A DNA stretch of 64,000 nt from an uncultured Lachnospiraceae bacterium (GCA_902788555.1 CADAKQ010000009.1:45166-109165), one strand, 5' to 3'. Counted from the stretch's first letter, positions 49,028 to 58,485 are shown. Made by a program: numbers and translations. Notes: generated by a model from the sequence alone, not told the origin.

Positions 49028-49234
49028 TTATCTTAATAATTTGGGATTATCTGTTCGTTCAAGTAAATAATCAATTGATACATCAAAATAATCAGCGATT
49101 TTAATTAATGTAGCATAATCTGCTTCATGAGCGCCGGTTTCATATCTGCTTATTGTATTTTGATTCATTGATAAGTCTAATGCGAGCTTCAATTGTGATA
49201 TATGATTTTTTTCACGTAATTCTTTTAATCTCAT
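49028..49234 (-). CDS. XRE-family regulator, divergent from surface gene 1
   Basis: 68 residues, almost only a helix-turn-helix domain (ISQLKLALDLSMNQNTISRY, then a 'I-D-Y-L-L-E-R' end). ATG 49234 follows AGGAG; the frame from 49252 adds six residues across the ribosome binding site. Two matching ~15-bp operator-like sites lie in the divergent promoter region, so it probably controls itself and the surface gene at 49336. Confidence 0.85.
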   Translation of the reverse strand: MRLKELREKNHISQLKLALDLSMNQNTISRYETGAHEADYATLIKIADYFDVSIDYLLERTDNPKLLR

Positions 49235-49245
49235 ATGGCCTCTCC

Positions 49246-49296
49246 TTGACAAGAATTATACCGTTATGGTATATTCTCTATATCCCGTTTTGGTAT
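49246..49296 (+). promoter_or_regulatory. Promoter and twin operators for surface gene 1
   Basis: TTGACA (49246-49251) with 17-nt spacer and GTATAT (49269-49274). Palindrome ATACCGTTATGGTAT (49258-49272) overlaps the spacer. A second, imperfect copy ATCCCGTTTTGGTAT lies at 49282-49296. Confidence 0.6.
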
Positions 49297-49335
49297 ATAA
49301 CATAAGTAGATTCAGATAACAGGAGGTAGTAATAT

Positions 49336-50787
49336 ATGAAATTAAAAAAATGTGTAGCTATAGCGATATTTGGAATCATGACTATGATTGGAAGCTTCTG
49401 GTATACCGATATTAATGTTAAGGCGGATGATGTAGAAGAGTTGGATGATTGGCTTGAAGTGAATGAAGATAATTTTCCTGATGAAAATTTTAGAAAATGT
49501 GTGTTGGAAGGGTTTGATATAGACGGTGATGGAAAAATAAATCCGGAAAATCCGGAGTGGGAATATTGTTTTAGGCTTAGCTATATGAATATTTCATCTC
49601 TTAAAGGCATTGAATATTTTAAGAATATTGAAATTCTTGATATATCACATACAAATGTGGATAGTTTGGATTTAAGTGAAATAGATGTATATTCACTAAA
49701 TATATCTTTTACGCCTATTAAGACCATAGATATAAGTTCTCATCCTGAATTATGTAGAGGATACGAGGGTGGCGTCCATGGGATGAATGGGGCAACTGAT
49801 ATGAATCCAGGTTATTTATATATTGATAATACTCAGATTGTCATTTCGTCAGAGCCTATTAAGGCCATAACGATCATGGTTCCTGAAATAAGAGGTAATA
49901 TTTATTTAAATAATCTTTCGAATTTTGATTCGAGCTTTTTGAATGGAGTTGAAAAAGCAAACAGTCTGAGTAAGTTAAGTTTCAATTCAGATGATAATAT
50001 CTTATATTATGATTTGACTAATAATTATGGGGATTTTAATTATGATATAAGATCAGCAGATTATGAAAATGTGCATATATATAGTGATTATTACGGTGAT
50101 GATCATGAGTATTTTAGTGGAAGAAAATATAAATATTATGAATGTAGCTTATCCTATGATGAAATACTTAATTATGTTTCTGAATATGAATATGAGTACG
50201 AAAATGTTGAATTAAGAATTTTATATGGAACTCACTGTTTTTCTGCTTATGAAGGATTTAGTTTTTATAAAGACGATGCGGGCAATGTTCGTTGCTATGA
50301 TTCTGACGGCAATCCTGTTATCAATGAATTCAAATGCGACGGTACATACACCTACTACTTCCAGGCGGACGGTACAGCCATGAAGGACAGGCTTACCTAT
50401 CATCCGGATGGAGAGCATGTTATCTATTTCGACAGCGAGGGACACGAGGTGTTCTCAGACTTTGCAAATGTTAAGAAGACTATTGCGGGAGATGAAGTAA
50501 ATGATTTTTGCTTCTTTGATGTATTCGGATATATGTATGTAGATGTGGTTACTTATGACAAGACCGGTACAGTTCTTTACTATGCCAATGCATACGGCGT
50601 TATGGAGATGGGCAAGTGGTTCCAGTTCTCCGATAACGTAACCTGGGCAGACGGCAGAGAAGGTGATGAGTTTAAAGGCGGCTACGGTTATGCAAATACC
50701 GATGGAACCCTTATGACGAATACCCAGACAACCGACTGGGAAGGAAGAAACTGTTATCTCCAGGGTAATGGAGTTGCACTTTATTAG
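49336..50787 (+). CDS. Secreted LRR protein with wall-binding-like C-terminal module (family member 1)
   Basis: 483 residues. Signal peptide (~1-30). The pattern N-F-P-D-E-N-F-R follows, with an EF-hand-like D-I-D-G-D-G-K-I, typical of the cap of Firmicutes leucine-rich-repeat proteins. Short LRR-like repeats come next (I-S-S-L-K-G-I-E-Y, I-E-I-L-D-I-S). The shared ~180-residue module (from ~300) has glucan/choline-binding-like repeats (T-Y-Y-F-Q-A-D-G-T-A-M-K-D-R, V-I-Y-F-D-S-E-G-H-E-V-F) and ends G-N-G-V-A-L-Y. Probably non-covalently attached outside the cell; no LPXTG. AGGAGG upstream. Ligand unknown. Confidence 0.7.
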   Translation: MKLKKCVAIAIFGIMTMIGSFWYTDINVKADDVEELDDWLEVNEDNFPDENFRKCVLEGFDIDGDGKINPENPEWEYCFRLSYMNISSLKGIEYFKNIEILDISHTNVDSLDLSEIDVYSLNISFTPIKTIDISSHPELCRGYEGGVHGMNGATDMNPGYLYIDNTQIVISSEPIKAITIMVPEIRGNIYLNNLSNFDSSFLNGVEKANSLSKLSFNSDDNILYYDLTNNYGDFNYDIRSADYENVHIYSDYYGDDHEYFSGRKYKYYECSLSYDEILNYVSEYEYEYENVELRILYGTHCFSAYEGFSFYKDDAGNVRCYDSDGNPVINEFKCDGTYTYYFQADGTAMKDRLTYHPDGEHVIYFDSEGHEVFSDFANVKKTIAGDEVNDFCFFDVFGYMYVDVVTYDKTGTVLYYANAYGVMEMGKWFQFSDNVTWADGREGDEFKGGYGYANTDGTLMTNTQTTDWEGRNCYLQGNGVALY

Positions 50788-50810
50788 TATAGTTTGTTTT
50801 TAAAATAAAA

Positions 50811-50843
50811 GGGAGTGCTGCACGATTTTCGTGCAACACTCTC
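50811..50843. terminator. Terminator after surface gene 1
   Basis: GGGAGTG/CACTCTC outer stem (one G-T) and GCACGA/TCGTGC inner stem, T-run following. It also faces the antisense nuclease pseudogene end. Confidence 0.7.
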
Positions 50844-50870
50844 TTTGCTTGTTTTGATTTAAATGCAAAA

Positions 50871-51430
50871 TTATGATTGGTTAAGCTTAGCCTTAAGTTC
50901 TTCAATTTCTTTTGTAAGCTCGGCTATGGTGTTGTTTTGGTCGGCTATAGTATTTCTTTGTTCGGCAAGCAATTCTTCGCTTTCAGCCCTGCCTTCATCC
51001 TTACCAGCCCAGAATATTTTGTCAGCTTCGGTAACAATTACGTTCCCACCCATATTCTTCACCAGATTCCTTTCATTTTCATTACCGTTTGTTACATGTC
51101 GTTTAGCTCTTTAGTAGTTGCAGTTTCATCCTTCATAATGCTTTCATATCTGAGTATGTAAAAAGGTATTAAAACATAAAACTTCTTTTCTGTTATTTCT
51201 TCTTTTGTAAAATCACTTAATATCAGATTGTCGGCATCATAATCAACTGCTTCACCGTTTGGAAACTTATATGTGATTTTTGCCCTTTTAGGTGTTGCAG
51301 AATTGCTTCTAATGTAGATGACGGTGTAGTATGGCATCTCGATTATCAGACGTCCGTTATCCTTTTTAGCAGCCTGCCTTGCAGTAAGAAATGAATACTC
51401 AGCAATCCTTTTTTCAATATCATGCTTGCA
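50871..51430 (-). pseudogene. Rpn/PDDEXK_2-family nuclease, decayed copy 1
   Basis: C-terminal part of a recombination-promoting-nuclease/putative transposase family protein. Readable segments: I-A-E-Y-S-F-L-T-A-R-Q-A-A-K-K, then Y-K-F-P-N-G-E-A-V-D-Y, then a stop. After a deletion with frameshift near 51060-51105 the coiled-coil tail follows (A-G-K-D-E-G-R-A-E ... E-I-E-E-L-K-A-K-L-N-Q-S). The N-terminal part, including the catalytic half, is missing beyond about 51430. Same tail and same 3' flank as copies at 53836 and 63439. Confidence 0.7.
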
Positions 51431-51472
51431 TCAATTGTAACTCTACAATAAGAAAGATATGGAAAATTACAC

Positions 51473-51501
51473 TTGTTTGGTGCGGACAATTATGATAGAA
51501 T
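51473..51501 (+). promoter_or_regulatory. Promoter of surface gene 2
   Basis: TTGTTT (51473-51478), 17-nt spacer, TAGAAT (51496-51501), 40 bp before the start codon. Confidence 0.5.
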
Positions 51502-51541
51502 AAATGCTATATTGAAGAGTTCATTTAAAGAGGAGAATGGT

Positions 51542-53752
51542 ATGATTGAAAAAGTAAAAAAGATAATCTGGCTTTTAATACTTTGTTTATTTATCTGTAG
51601 TGATTGTATAACTTTAAATGCTGCTGAGGATGATAACCTGCCAACACCTCATTCACAAGATTCATATGGGAGGATTCGTAAATCAAGCTTATCTGTTACG
51701 GATGATGGTTATATGAGAGTCTACTATAACGGTCAAATGATTTGTATAGAGTTTTATGATTTTAATTTTAATTTATTGAGTAAGAAATCTGTTGATATGG
51801 AGTTGTCATATTGGGGTGGCTTTTATGCCGGTGAGAAATATTATTATATTGCTGTGGGACAGGATAATGACGAAGAGGATGATACAGCAGAGGTTTTGCG
51901 TATAATTAAATATGACAAAAACTGGAATAGATTAGGCGCAGCAAGTATTACAGGTAATTTGCAATTATTTGATGGTGGCGTAACAACTGTCTTTGATCAT
52001 GGACATGCAGCTTTTACGGAACGTAATGGAACTCTTTATCTGGCTACGGGTCATGGTGGATATAGACTGGGTGATGGACTTCGCCATCAAGGCTTAATAT
52101 TAATTGCGGTCGATACTGATAGTATGACCGGCGAGATAATAAGAAGTGATTTATTGCATTCGTTTGCACAATGTATGGCTCATGATGAAGACTATGTATA
52201 TCTTGCTGAGTTAAGTGATGCTCAAAAAAGCATATTGCTTTCACAATATGAGGGTTCCGGAGTTGACACGAAAACAAAAAATACAATTAAAGCCTTAGAG
52301 ATAGGAGATGTCAGTTGCGCTAATCTGGATGATATGGCTTTATCTGCAGATAATGTATTTTGCCTAGGCACTTCTGTTGACCAGACAAAATATGGAAAGG
52401 AAGAAAATCTTTCATACAATATATATCTTACAGTGACACCTAAAAATAATTTTACGGAAGAATCTACGACATTAAAATGGATAACTGATTATAATGACGG
52501 ATATTCCGGTTATACGTTTAGGGATTTGCATATTACCAAAATAAATGATAATAGATTTATGATTGCATGGACTAAGTTTGGAAATGGTGAGGCACCCGAA
52601 TCTATAAATACATATGATGATATTTTGTCAGGAGCTTATATGCATTATGTTTTCGTTGATGGCAATGGAGATATTATAGGTAAGGAAAATACGTGTTTAT
52701 CTGCTTCTATGACTGACTGCCGGCCTGTCTTGAATGGCACAAGTATATCATATTACGCTTCGGATGATATGAATGTTGGCTTTTATACAATAGATGCATA
52801 CTCAGGTGAGGCAGATAAGAAAGTCTACAGGATAGCGGGTAAGGATGCGGTATGGGATATAGATGGAGATGTACTTACCATAAGTGGTGCAGGAAAAGTA
52901 GAATATACATATCAGTTTTGGCCTTATGATATTCATAAAAAAATAAAAAAGATTGTATTTGAAGATGGTATAGAAGAAATCTCAGAAAGATCATTTGCAC
53001 ACTTTGAAAATCTCACGGAGGTTGTTATACCGGATAGTGTTACATATATTGGTAGTGAGGCTTTTTTTGTAAATTCGTTTTACTCGTCAAGGCACAAAAT
53101 AGTAATATGCGGAAATGATGGTTCCTATGCGGAGCAATATGCGAATTATAATAAGTTAGACTTTAAAAGTCCTTCAGGGAATGTTAAAGTTGCAGATTTT
53201 ATTTTTGCCTCATATGAGAATTGTGACTTCTACAAAGACGCATCAGGTGATGTACGCTGTTATGACAGCAAGGGCAAGCCAGTCATAAACGATTTCAAAT
53301 GTGATGGCGAATATACTTACTACTTCCAGGCGGACGGTACAGCCATGAAGGACAGACTTACATATCATCCTGACGGAATTCATGTCATCTATTTTGATGA
53401 AAATGGACACGAGGTATTCTCAGATTTTGCGAATGTAAAGAAAACCATTGCAGGCGAAGATGTAAATGATTTTTGCTTCTTTGATGTATTCGGATATATG
53501 TACGTAGATGTACTTACCTACGACAAGACAGGTACAGTACTCTACTATGCTAACCCATATGGTGTTATGGAGATGGGCAAGTGGTTCCAATTTTCAGATA
53601 CTGTTAAATGGGCAGATGGTACATCTGCGGAAGGTATCGCAGGTGGCTATGGCTATGCCGATGCCGATGGTACACTTCTTACTAACACCCAGACGACAGA
53701 TTGGGAGGGAAGAAGCTGTTATCTGCAGGGCAACGGAGTTGCACTTTATTAG
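51542..53752 (+). CDS. Secreted protein with propeller-like and BspA-like repeats and wall-binding-like module (member 2)
   Basis: 736 residues from ATG 51542, which follows GAGGAG; the frame from 51473 runs over the promoter. Signal peptide (~1-27). A long beta-rich domain of unknown fold follows (~45-430, repeated short W/Y/D-rich strands, possibly propeller-like). A BspA-type LRR stretch comes next (~440-545: I-K-K-I-V-F-E-D-G-I-E-E-I, L-T-E-V-V-I-P-D-S-V). The shared C-terminal module (from ~560) is close in sequence to member 1. BspA-like domains often bind host or partner proteins; the ligand is unknown. Confidence 0.68.
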   Translation: MIEKVKKIIWLLILCLFICSDCITLNAAEDDNLPTPHSQDSYGRIRKSSLSVTDDGYMRVYYNGQMICIEFYDFNFNLLSKKSVDMELSYWGGFYAGEKYYYIAVGQDNDEEDDTAEVLRIIKYDKNWNRLGAASITGNLQLFDGGVTTVFDHGHAAFTERNGTLYLATGHGGYRLGDGLRHQGLILIAVDTDSMTGEIIRSDLLHSFAQCMAHDEDYVYLAELSDAQKSILLSQYEGSGVDTKTKNTIKALEIGDVSCANLDDMALSADNVFCLGTSVDQTKYGKEENLSYNIYLTVTPKNNFTEESTTLKWITDYNDGYSGYTFRDLHITKINDNRFMIAWTKFGNGEAPESINTYDDILSGAYMHYVFVDGNGDIIGKENTCLSASMTDCRPVLNGTSISYYASDDMNVGFYTIDAYSGEADKKVYRIAGKDAVWDIDGDVLTISGAGKVEYTYQFWPYDIHKKIKKIVFEDGIEEISERSFAHFENLTEVVIPDSVTYIGSEAFFVNSFYSSRHKIVICGNDGSYAEQYANYNKLDFKSPSGNVKVADFIFASYENCDFYKDASGDVRCYDSKGKPVINDFKCDGEYTYYFQADGTAMKDRLTYHPDGIHVIYFDENGHEVFSDFANVKKTIAGEDVNDFCFFDVFGYMYVDVLTYDKTGTVLYYANPYGVMEMGKWFQFSDTVKWADGTSAEGIAGGYGYADADGTLLTNTQTTDWEGRSCYLQGNGVALY

Positions 53753-53772
53753 TATAGTTTGTTTTTAAAATA

Positions 53773-53811
53773 AAAGGGAGTGCTACACGGTTTTCGTGCA
53801 ACACTCCCTTT
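53773..53811. terminator. Terminator after surface gene 2
   Basis: 10-bp stem AAAGGGAGTG / CACTCCCTTT with inner CACG/CGTG pairs. Nearly the same sequence as the terminator at 50811, from the shared 3' flank. Confidence 0.75.
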
Positions 53812-53835
53812 GTTAGTTTTGATTTAAACGCAAAA

Positions 53836-54408
53836 TTATGATTGATTAAGTTTTGCCTTAAGTTCCTCAATCTCTTTTGTAAGTTCAGCTATTATTTTGT
53901 CGCTTTCAGCCCTGCCTTCAGCTAAACCTTCAGCTCGACCTTCATCCTTACCAGCCCAGAATATTTTGTCAGCTTCGGTAACAATTACATGTCCACCCAT
54001 ATTCTTCACCAGATTCCTTTCATTTTCTTTTCTATTATTTCTTCTTTTGTAAAATCGCTTAATATCAGATTGTCGGCATCATAATCAACTGCTTTACCGT
54101 TGGGAAACTTATATGTGATTTTCGTCCTTTTAGGTGTTGCAGAATTGACCAGACGTCCGTTATCCTTTTTAGCAGCCTGCCTTGCAGTAAGAAATGAATA
54201 CTCAGCAATCCTTAAAGCTATTGAACCGTCGTTGTAGCTTTGACATTCTATCAGATACTTTTCATCACGTATTTTGATGATGAAATCTGTAATTAATTAA
54301 GGGTATGAAAAACCTCGGATGGTTACTCTTAAGAGACTGGAATACGTCATCAAAGGTGTTTGAATAATCAGTATTATTACCCTTATTATTGTCAGTTTTA
54401 TAAGTCAT
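53836..54408 (-). pseudogene. Rpn/PDDEXK_2-family nuclease, decayed copy 2
   Basis: Start codon kept (ATG at 54408-54406, GGGGGAAG upstream). The N-terminal block D-D-V-F-Q-S-L-K-S-N-H-P-R-F-F-I-P-L-I-N matches the family. Then internal deletions: the catalytic core is lost after L-I-N; a second gap removes the E-M-P-Y-Y-T-V-I-Y stretch; a third fuses E-E-I-I-E-K to E-N-E-R-N. The tail (D-E-G-R-A-E-G-L-A-E-G-R-A-E) and K-L-N-Q-S end are kept. Not functional as read. Confidence 0.75.
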
Positions 54409-54424
54409 AACTTATTCTTCCCCC

Positions 54425-54746
54425 TTATTGTACAATATAGTATATTTGATTTCAATAATTTTGTGTGTAAAATAAAATATAAAAATAATCTCATCACCTG
54501 CCTTTTCTTAAGTTTTTTTAATCTTTAGTAAGGTATTAAGCAGGATAATTCTTTGGATTGTAGGAGAAATCCTAAATGTTGATTACATTTGTAAAAGATA
54601 TTTATCTGCTTGTGAGAATGATACTACATAATTAGACAAAATGCAACAGAAAATTACTCCGGAACATGGGGGACATGTGGAAGACTTCAACTGACAATTT
54701 CTTTACTCCAACATTTAGAAAAGTATTAATCTATAGTTTGATTAAC
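54425..54746. other. Gene-free stretch before surface gene 3
   Basis: AT-rich, no open frame of note and no recognisable family. It holds only a small hairpin GGATT...AATCC near 54554-54571. Confidence 0.6.
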
Positions 54747-54775
54747 TTGAACAAAATTAGGTATCATGATATAAT
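54747..54775 (+). promoter_or_regulatory. Promoter of surface gene 3
   Basis: TTGAAC (54747-54752), exact 17-nt spacer, TATAAT (54770-54775), 55 bp before the ATG. Confidence 0.7.
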
Positions 54776-54830
54776 TTCGTCTGAGTGGTAAATATTCTTA
54801 ACCGGTATTAATACAATCAAGGAGGTAATT

Positions 54831-56984
54831 ATGTTTAAACAGAAAAGGTTAGAAGCAAAAAAATTAATTTATGTATTATTGGCTGTAATTGTTGTAATTG
54901 TTTATTTCAAGAGTGTGCAGGCAAGAGAGGTATTTAGTGCTGATTCTTATGAAGATATTAAAGACGGAACGAAGATATCTTATCAGTCGGATAATGATGA
55001 AACTGAAATAATCGGATACCACTTTAATCTGGATAAGGATGCAAAGTGTACATTTAAAGGAAAATATTCTACCGGCCTTACGATTATGTTCAATTTAATT
55101 GATGATAATAAGAACGAAATTCTTTGGTCATGGGTTGGTCTTGGCTCAAATGATTTGGATTTTTCGGTATATTTAAAAAAAGGTGACTATTATTTTAATT
55201 TAGAAAAGTATAGCAAAACGGAGCTTTCTCTTGATTTTGACATTGAATACTTGGAAAACAGTGATATTGAGAATAATGACAAGATTGAGACTGCTCAAGC
55301 TATAGATTGTGGCAAATCACAGTCGGGAGCTTTTTTGTATAATGATTATGTTGATGTATATAAATTTGAGGTACCGTATTCGGGAGAAGTAACATATGGT
55401 GTGAGTGTTGAATCATCTTGTGGCAGTTTGTTTTTGAATTCGAATTCAGAGTGGAGCTCTGTTGGTAACTTACAGGTGGGCTCCCAGCTTTATGATTCAA
55501 AGGGAGAAAAAGTAAGTTTAAGCTACTCTTCAAGTGACGGAAAATATCATACGGGTAAAGTAAATGCCGGTACCTATTATCTGGAGATAAGTAAACTTGG
55601 TTCAAATAACACTCCTTCGGGATATGGAATATCTTATTTGGAGTTGTGTGGAACGTACAAATTCGATATAGAGATTCCTTCGTTAAAAGATTCTGTGGGC
55701 TCAAAATTTTCAACATATGAAGGTTATGAATTCTATAAGGATGAAAACGGAGATGTGAGATGTTTTGACTCTTCAGATAATTTGGTGATTAATGAATTTA
55801 AGTGTGATGGAACATATACATATTATTTTCAGTTGGATGGAACAGCTATGAAGGATAGACTATCTTATCATCCTGATGGAACACATATAATATATTTTGA
55901 TGGAGCAGGTCATGAGGTGTTCAGTAATTTTTCACATGTAAAAAAGAGTATAGCCGGAGAGCCGGTAGATGACCTTTGCTTCTTTGATGTGTATGGTTAT
56001 ATGTATGTAAATGTACTCACATTTAACCAAAGCGGAACAGCGCTTTATTATGCAAATCCGTATGGTGTTATGGAGTGTAATGGATGGTTTCAATTTGCAG
56101 AAGGTGCAGGTGGAGTAGCAGAGCCGCTTGGTGCCGCAGAGGGCAAATGGGGATATGCTTACTCAAATGGAGTAATAGATGCTGGAAGTATAGGGGATGA
56201 GAGTGTTAAGACAACATTTGTACCTGTTCAAGCAACAGAAGTACCGGAAAAAGCAATTAAACCTCTTACTTATTTTTCTGGAAATAAACCGGTTAAGAAA
56301 ATGGGTGAAGGTGATCAGGCATCTGAATTCAAGTATGATGAAAACGGTAATCTTATTGAATACTATTCCGGTGGCAGACTTTTAGAAAAATATGAATATA
56401 ACAGCAAGAATAATTTAACCAAAGAAGTAATGGTACTTGAGGATGGCAGTGAAGAAGTAACCGTTACCTATGAATATAATGGAAATCAAGCTAAGGAAAC
56501 CATTTATAATCCTAATGATGCCGGCGTTGATTTTTACTACATTTATGATTTCGACGAATTTGGAAAGCTTGTAAAGTTGACTATGCTTGATAAGGATGGA
56601 AATGTTATAGGATATGATATAATCGACCATACAAATACAGGAAATGAAGAGAAAAATAAATTACTTTATTTCTTTGGAAACGGACCGGATTATATATATC
56701 AGTTCAATACAGCATCATATGGTACAGATGGTTCAGTTTATGATTTTATAGTACATGAATATGATGAAAATGGAAACGAAATAAAATCCATACGTTATTA
56801 TGAAACCGGAGTTGATGTGATAACAACATATGAATATGATGCAAACGGAAATGCCATAAAATCAACAAGCAGTTCTGGCGGATATAGTAATTCAACATAT
56901 TATGAGTATGATGCAGAAGGAAATTTATCAAAGATAATATGGGGTGATGGAGCGGATGCCGGTTACATTACCTTTGAATATTAA
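54831..56984 (+). CDS. Secreted PPC-domain protein with internal wall-binding-like module and YD repeats (member 3)
   Basis: 717 residues. Signal peptide or anchor helix (~12-30). The N-terminal region has two beta-rich parts. The second fits a pre-peptidase C-terminal (PPC) domain: E-N-N-D-K-I-E-T-A-Q-A-I-D, then D-V-Y-K-F-E-V, G-T-Y-Y-L-E-I. The shared module (~290-460) is here internal and more diverged (F-S-H-V-K-K-S-I-A-G-E-P-V). It is followed by YD/RHS-like repeats (~485-717: Y-D-E-N-G-N-L-I-E-Y, Y-E-Y-D-A-N-G-N-A-I). AAGGAGG precedes the ATG. Function unknown, probably surface adhesion or scaffold. Confidence 0.68.
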   Translation: MFKQKRLEAKKLIYVLLAVIVVIVYFKSVQAREVFSADSYEDIKDGTKISYQSDNDETEIIGYHFNLDKDAKCTFKGKYSTGLTIMFNLIDDNKNEILWSWVGLGSNDLDFSVYLKKGDYYFNLEKYSKTELSLDFDIEYLENSDIENNDKIETAQAIDCGKSQSGAFLYNDYVDVYKFEVPYSGEVTYGVSVESSCGSLFLNSNSEWSSVGNLQVGSQLYDSKGEKVSLSYSSSDGKYHTGKVNAGTYYLEISKLGSNNTPSGYGISYLELCGTYKFDIEIPSLKDSVGSKFSTYEGYEFYKDENGDVRCFDSSDNLVINEFKCDGTYTYYFQLDGTAMKDRLSYHPDGTHIIYFDGAGHEVFSNFSHVKKSIAGEPVDDLCFFDVYGYMYVNVLTFNQSGTALYYANPYGVMECNGWFQFAEGAGGVAEPLGAAEGKWGYAYSNGVIDAGSIGDESVKTTFVPVQATEVPEKAIKPLTYFSGNKPVKKMGEGDQASEFKYDENGNLIEYYSGGRLLEKYEYNSKNNLTKEVMVLEDGSEEVTVTYEYNGNQAKETIYNPNDAGVDFYYIYDFDEFGKLVKLTMLDKDGNVIGYDIIDHTNTGNEEKNKLLYFFGNGPDYIYQFNTASYGTDGSVYDFIVHEYDENGNEIKSIRYYETGVDVITTYEYDANGNAIKSTSSSGGYSNSTYYEYDAEGNLSKIIWGDGADAGYITFEY

Positions 56985-57001
56985 GATAAAAAGAGGTGCT
57001 T

Positions 57002-58411
57002 ATGGAAAAAAGAAAGAAAAGAATTTCTTTAATACTTTTAATTATATTAATTATAAGTGTTGTAATGGTTAAGCAACCTTCACGGGAAATTAAGGCTGCA
57101 TTTGTGGCACCGCATTATGATATCCGTGAAGACGGGGGAAGCTGGGATGGAACGTACTATACTTTAAATAATGAAGTAATAAAGGATGCTTTTTTCTGTG
57201 ACGGAACATATACCTACTTTTTGCAGTCGGACGGTAAACCTATGAAGGATAGATTGTCATATCATCCGGATGGCGAGCATATCATTTACTTTGATTCGGA
57301 AGGGCATGAGGTGTTCTCGGATTTTGCAAATGTAAAGAAAACAATCGCCGGAGATGAGGTAAACGATTTTTGTTTCTTTGATGTTTATGGATATATGTAT
57401 ATTGACGTGGTAACTTATGACAAAACAGGAACAAATCTTTATTATGTAAATGCTTGTGGTGTTATAGAGATGGATGAATGGTTTCAGTTTTCCGAAAATG
57501 TTACTTGGGCAGACGGAAGGGATGGAACGGAGTTTGCCGGACAGTACGGTTGTGCAAATGAAGACGGAAGTCTGGTGGTAAATACACGAACAAAGGATTG
57601 GGATGGAAAACTTTGCTATCTGCAGGGCAACGGAGTTGCGGATTATAATGTAAATGCAAGATATTATCAATTTCCAATCATAAGAACACCGCATGAAAAG
57701 GAATATTACAATAATTATAGCAATAAGAAGATGGGATGGGGCCTTGTAAGAAATACAAATCATGAACCTATAAAATGTGACAGTAGTGTTGCTTTGGCAG
57801 ACTATGATGCATGGTATGTTGATACTCGTGCAACAGAGGATGACAAGGTATTGTATCTGACCTTTGACTGCGGATATGAGAATGGGTACACAGGGCGTAT
57901 ATTGGATATTCTTGCCGCTGAAGATGTTCCGGCATGCTTTTTTGTAACCCAAACATATATAAGAGATAATATAGGATTGACGCAAAGAATGAAAGCAGAA
58001 GGGCATCAGGTTGGGTGTCATACCATAACGCATCCTTCATTGCCAACGAAATCATATGAGGAAATCGAAAGGGAAATATGTGGGTGCGCAGAGTACATGA
58101 AGGCAAATACAGGATATGATATGGATCCATACCTGCGTCCGCCTTATGGAGAGTACAGCGAGAGAACATTGGCAATAACCCATGATTTAGGATTTAAGAC
58201 TATTTTTTGGAGTATAGGATATGTTGATTATAATGTAAATAAACAGCCGGGTGCCGGATACGTAATTGATCATTTTAATACGAACCATCATAATGGAGCC
58301 ATAATTCTTATGCATGCTGTATCCTCATCCAATTGCGAAGCGCTTCAGACGGTTATACAAAATATGAAAGCGGAAGGCTACAGGTTTGCCAGCCTGAATG
58401 AGCTTCAATGA
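57002..58411 (+). CDS. Secreted PdaA-like polysaccharide deacetylase with N-terminal wall-binding-like module (member 4)
   Basis: 469 residues. Signal peptide (~1-28). The shared module (~30-215) comes first here. A NodB-fold deacetylase follows (~255-469) of the PdaA type: T-F-D-C-G-Y-E-N-G-Y (PdaA has TFDNGYENGY), zinc His in C-H-T-I-T-H-P, and R-P-P-Y-G-E-Y-S. PdaA removes acetyl groups on the way to muramic-delta-lactam in spore cortex. Here the fusion suggests action on envelope glycan. ATG 57002 is preferred over GTG 56996. It starts 17 bp after member 3, likely one transcript. Confidence 0.82.
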   Translation: MEKRKKRISLILLIILIISVVMVKQPSREIKAAFVAPHYDIREDGGSWDGTYYTLNNEVIKDAFFCDGTYTYFLQSDGKPMKDRLSYHPDGEHIIYFDSEGHEVFSDFANVKKTIAGDEVNDFCFFDVYGYMYIDVVTYDKTGTNLYYVNACGVIEMDEWFQFSENVTWADGRDGTEFAGQYGCANEDGSLVVNTRTKDWDGKLCYLQGNGVADYNVNARYYQFPIIRTPHEKEYYNNYSNKKMGWGLVRNTNHEPIKCDSSVALADYDAWYVDTRATEDDKVLYLTFDCGYENGYTGRILDILAAEDVPACFFVTQTYIRDNIGLTQRMKAEGHQVGCHTITHPSLPTKSYEEIEREICGCAEYMKANTGYDMDPYLRPPYGEYSERTLAITHDLGFKTIFWSIGYVDYNVNKQPGAGYVIDHFNTNHHNGAIILMHAVSSSNCEALQTVIQNMKAEGYRFASLNELQ

Positions 58412-58432
58412 TGAATTATAATAGCTGACACG

Positions 58433-58485
58433 AAAATAAAGAGGTTTGCATTGCACTTAAATGTGCATACAAACCTCTTTATTTT
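58433..58485. terminator. Bidirectional terminator after deacetylase gene
   Basis: 16-bp perfect stem 58433-58448 / 58470-58485 with an inner TGCAC/GTGCA stem, between convergent genes. Confidence 0.85.

Noticed and set aside
48880-49104. 74-codon plus-strand frame in the palindrome
   Set aside because: Starts inside the inverted repeat and overlaps a well-supported XRE gene; no ribosome binding site.
57257-58033. 258-codon minus-strand frame under the deacetylase gene
   Set aside because: Ile/Ser/Cys-rich antisense shadow; the plus strand has clear signal peptide and catalytic motifs.
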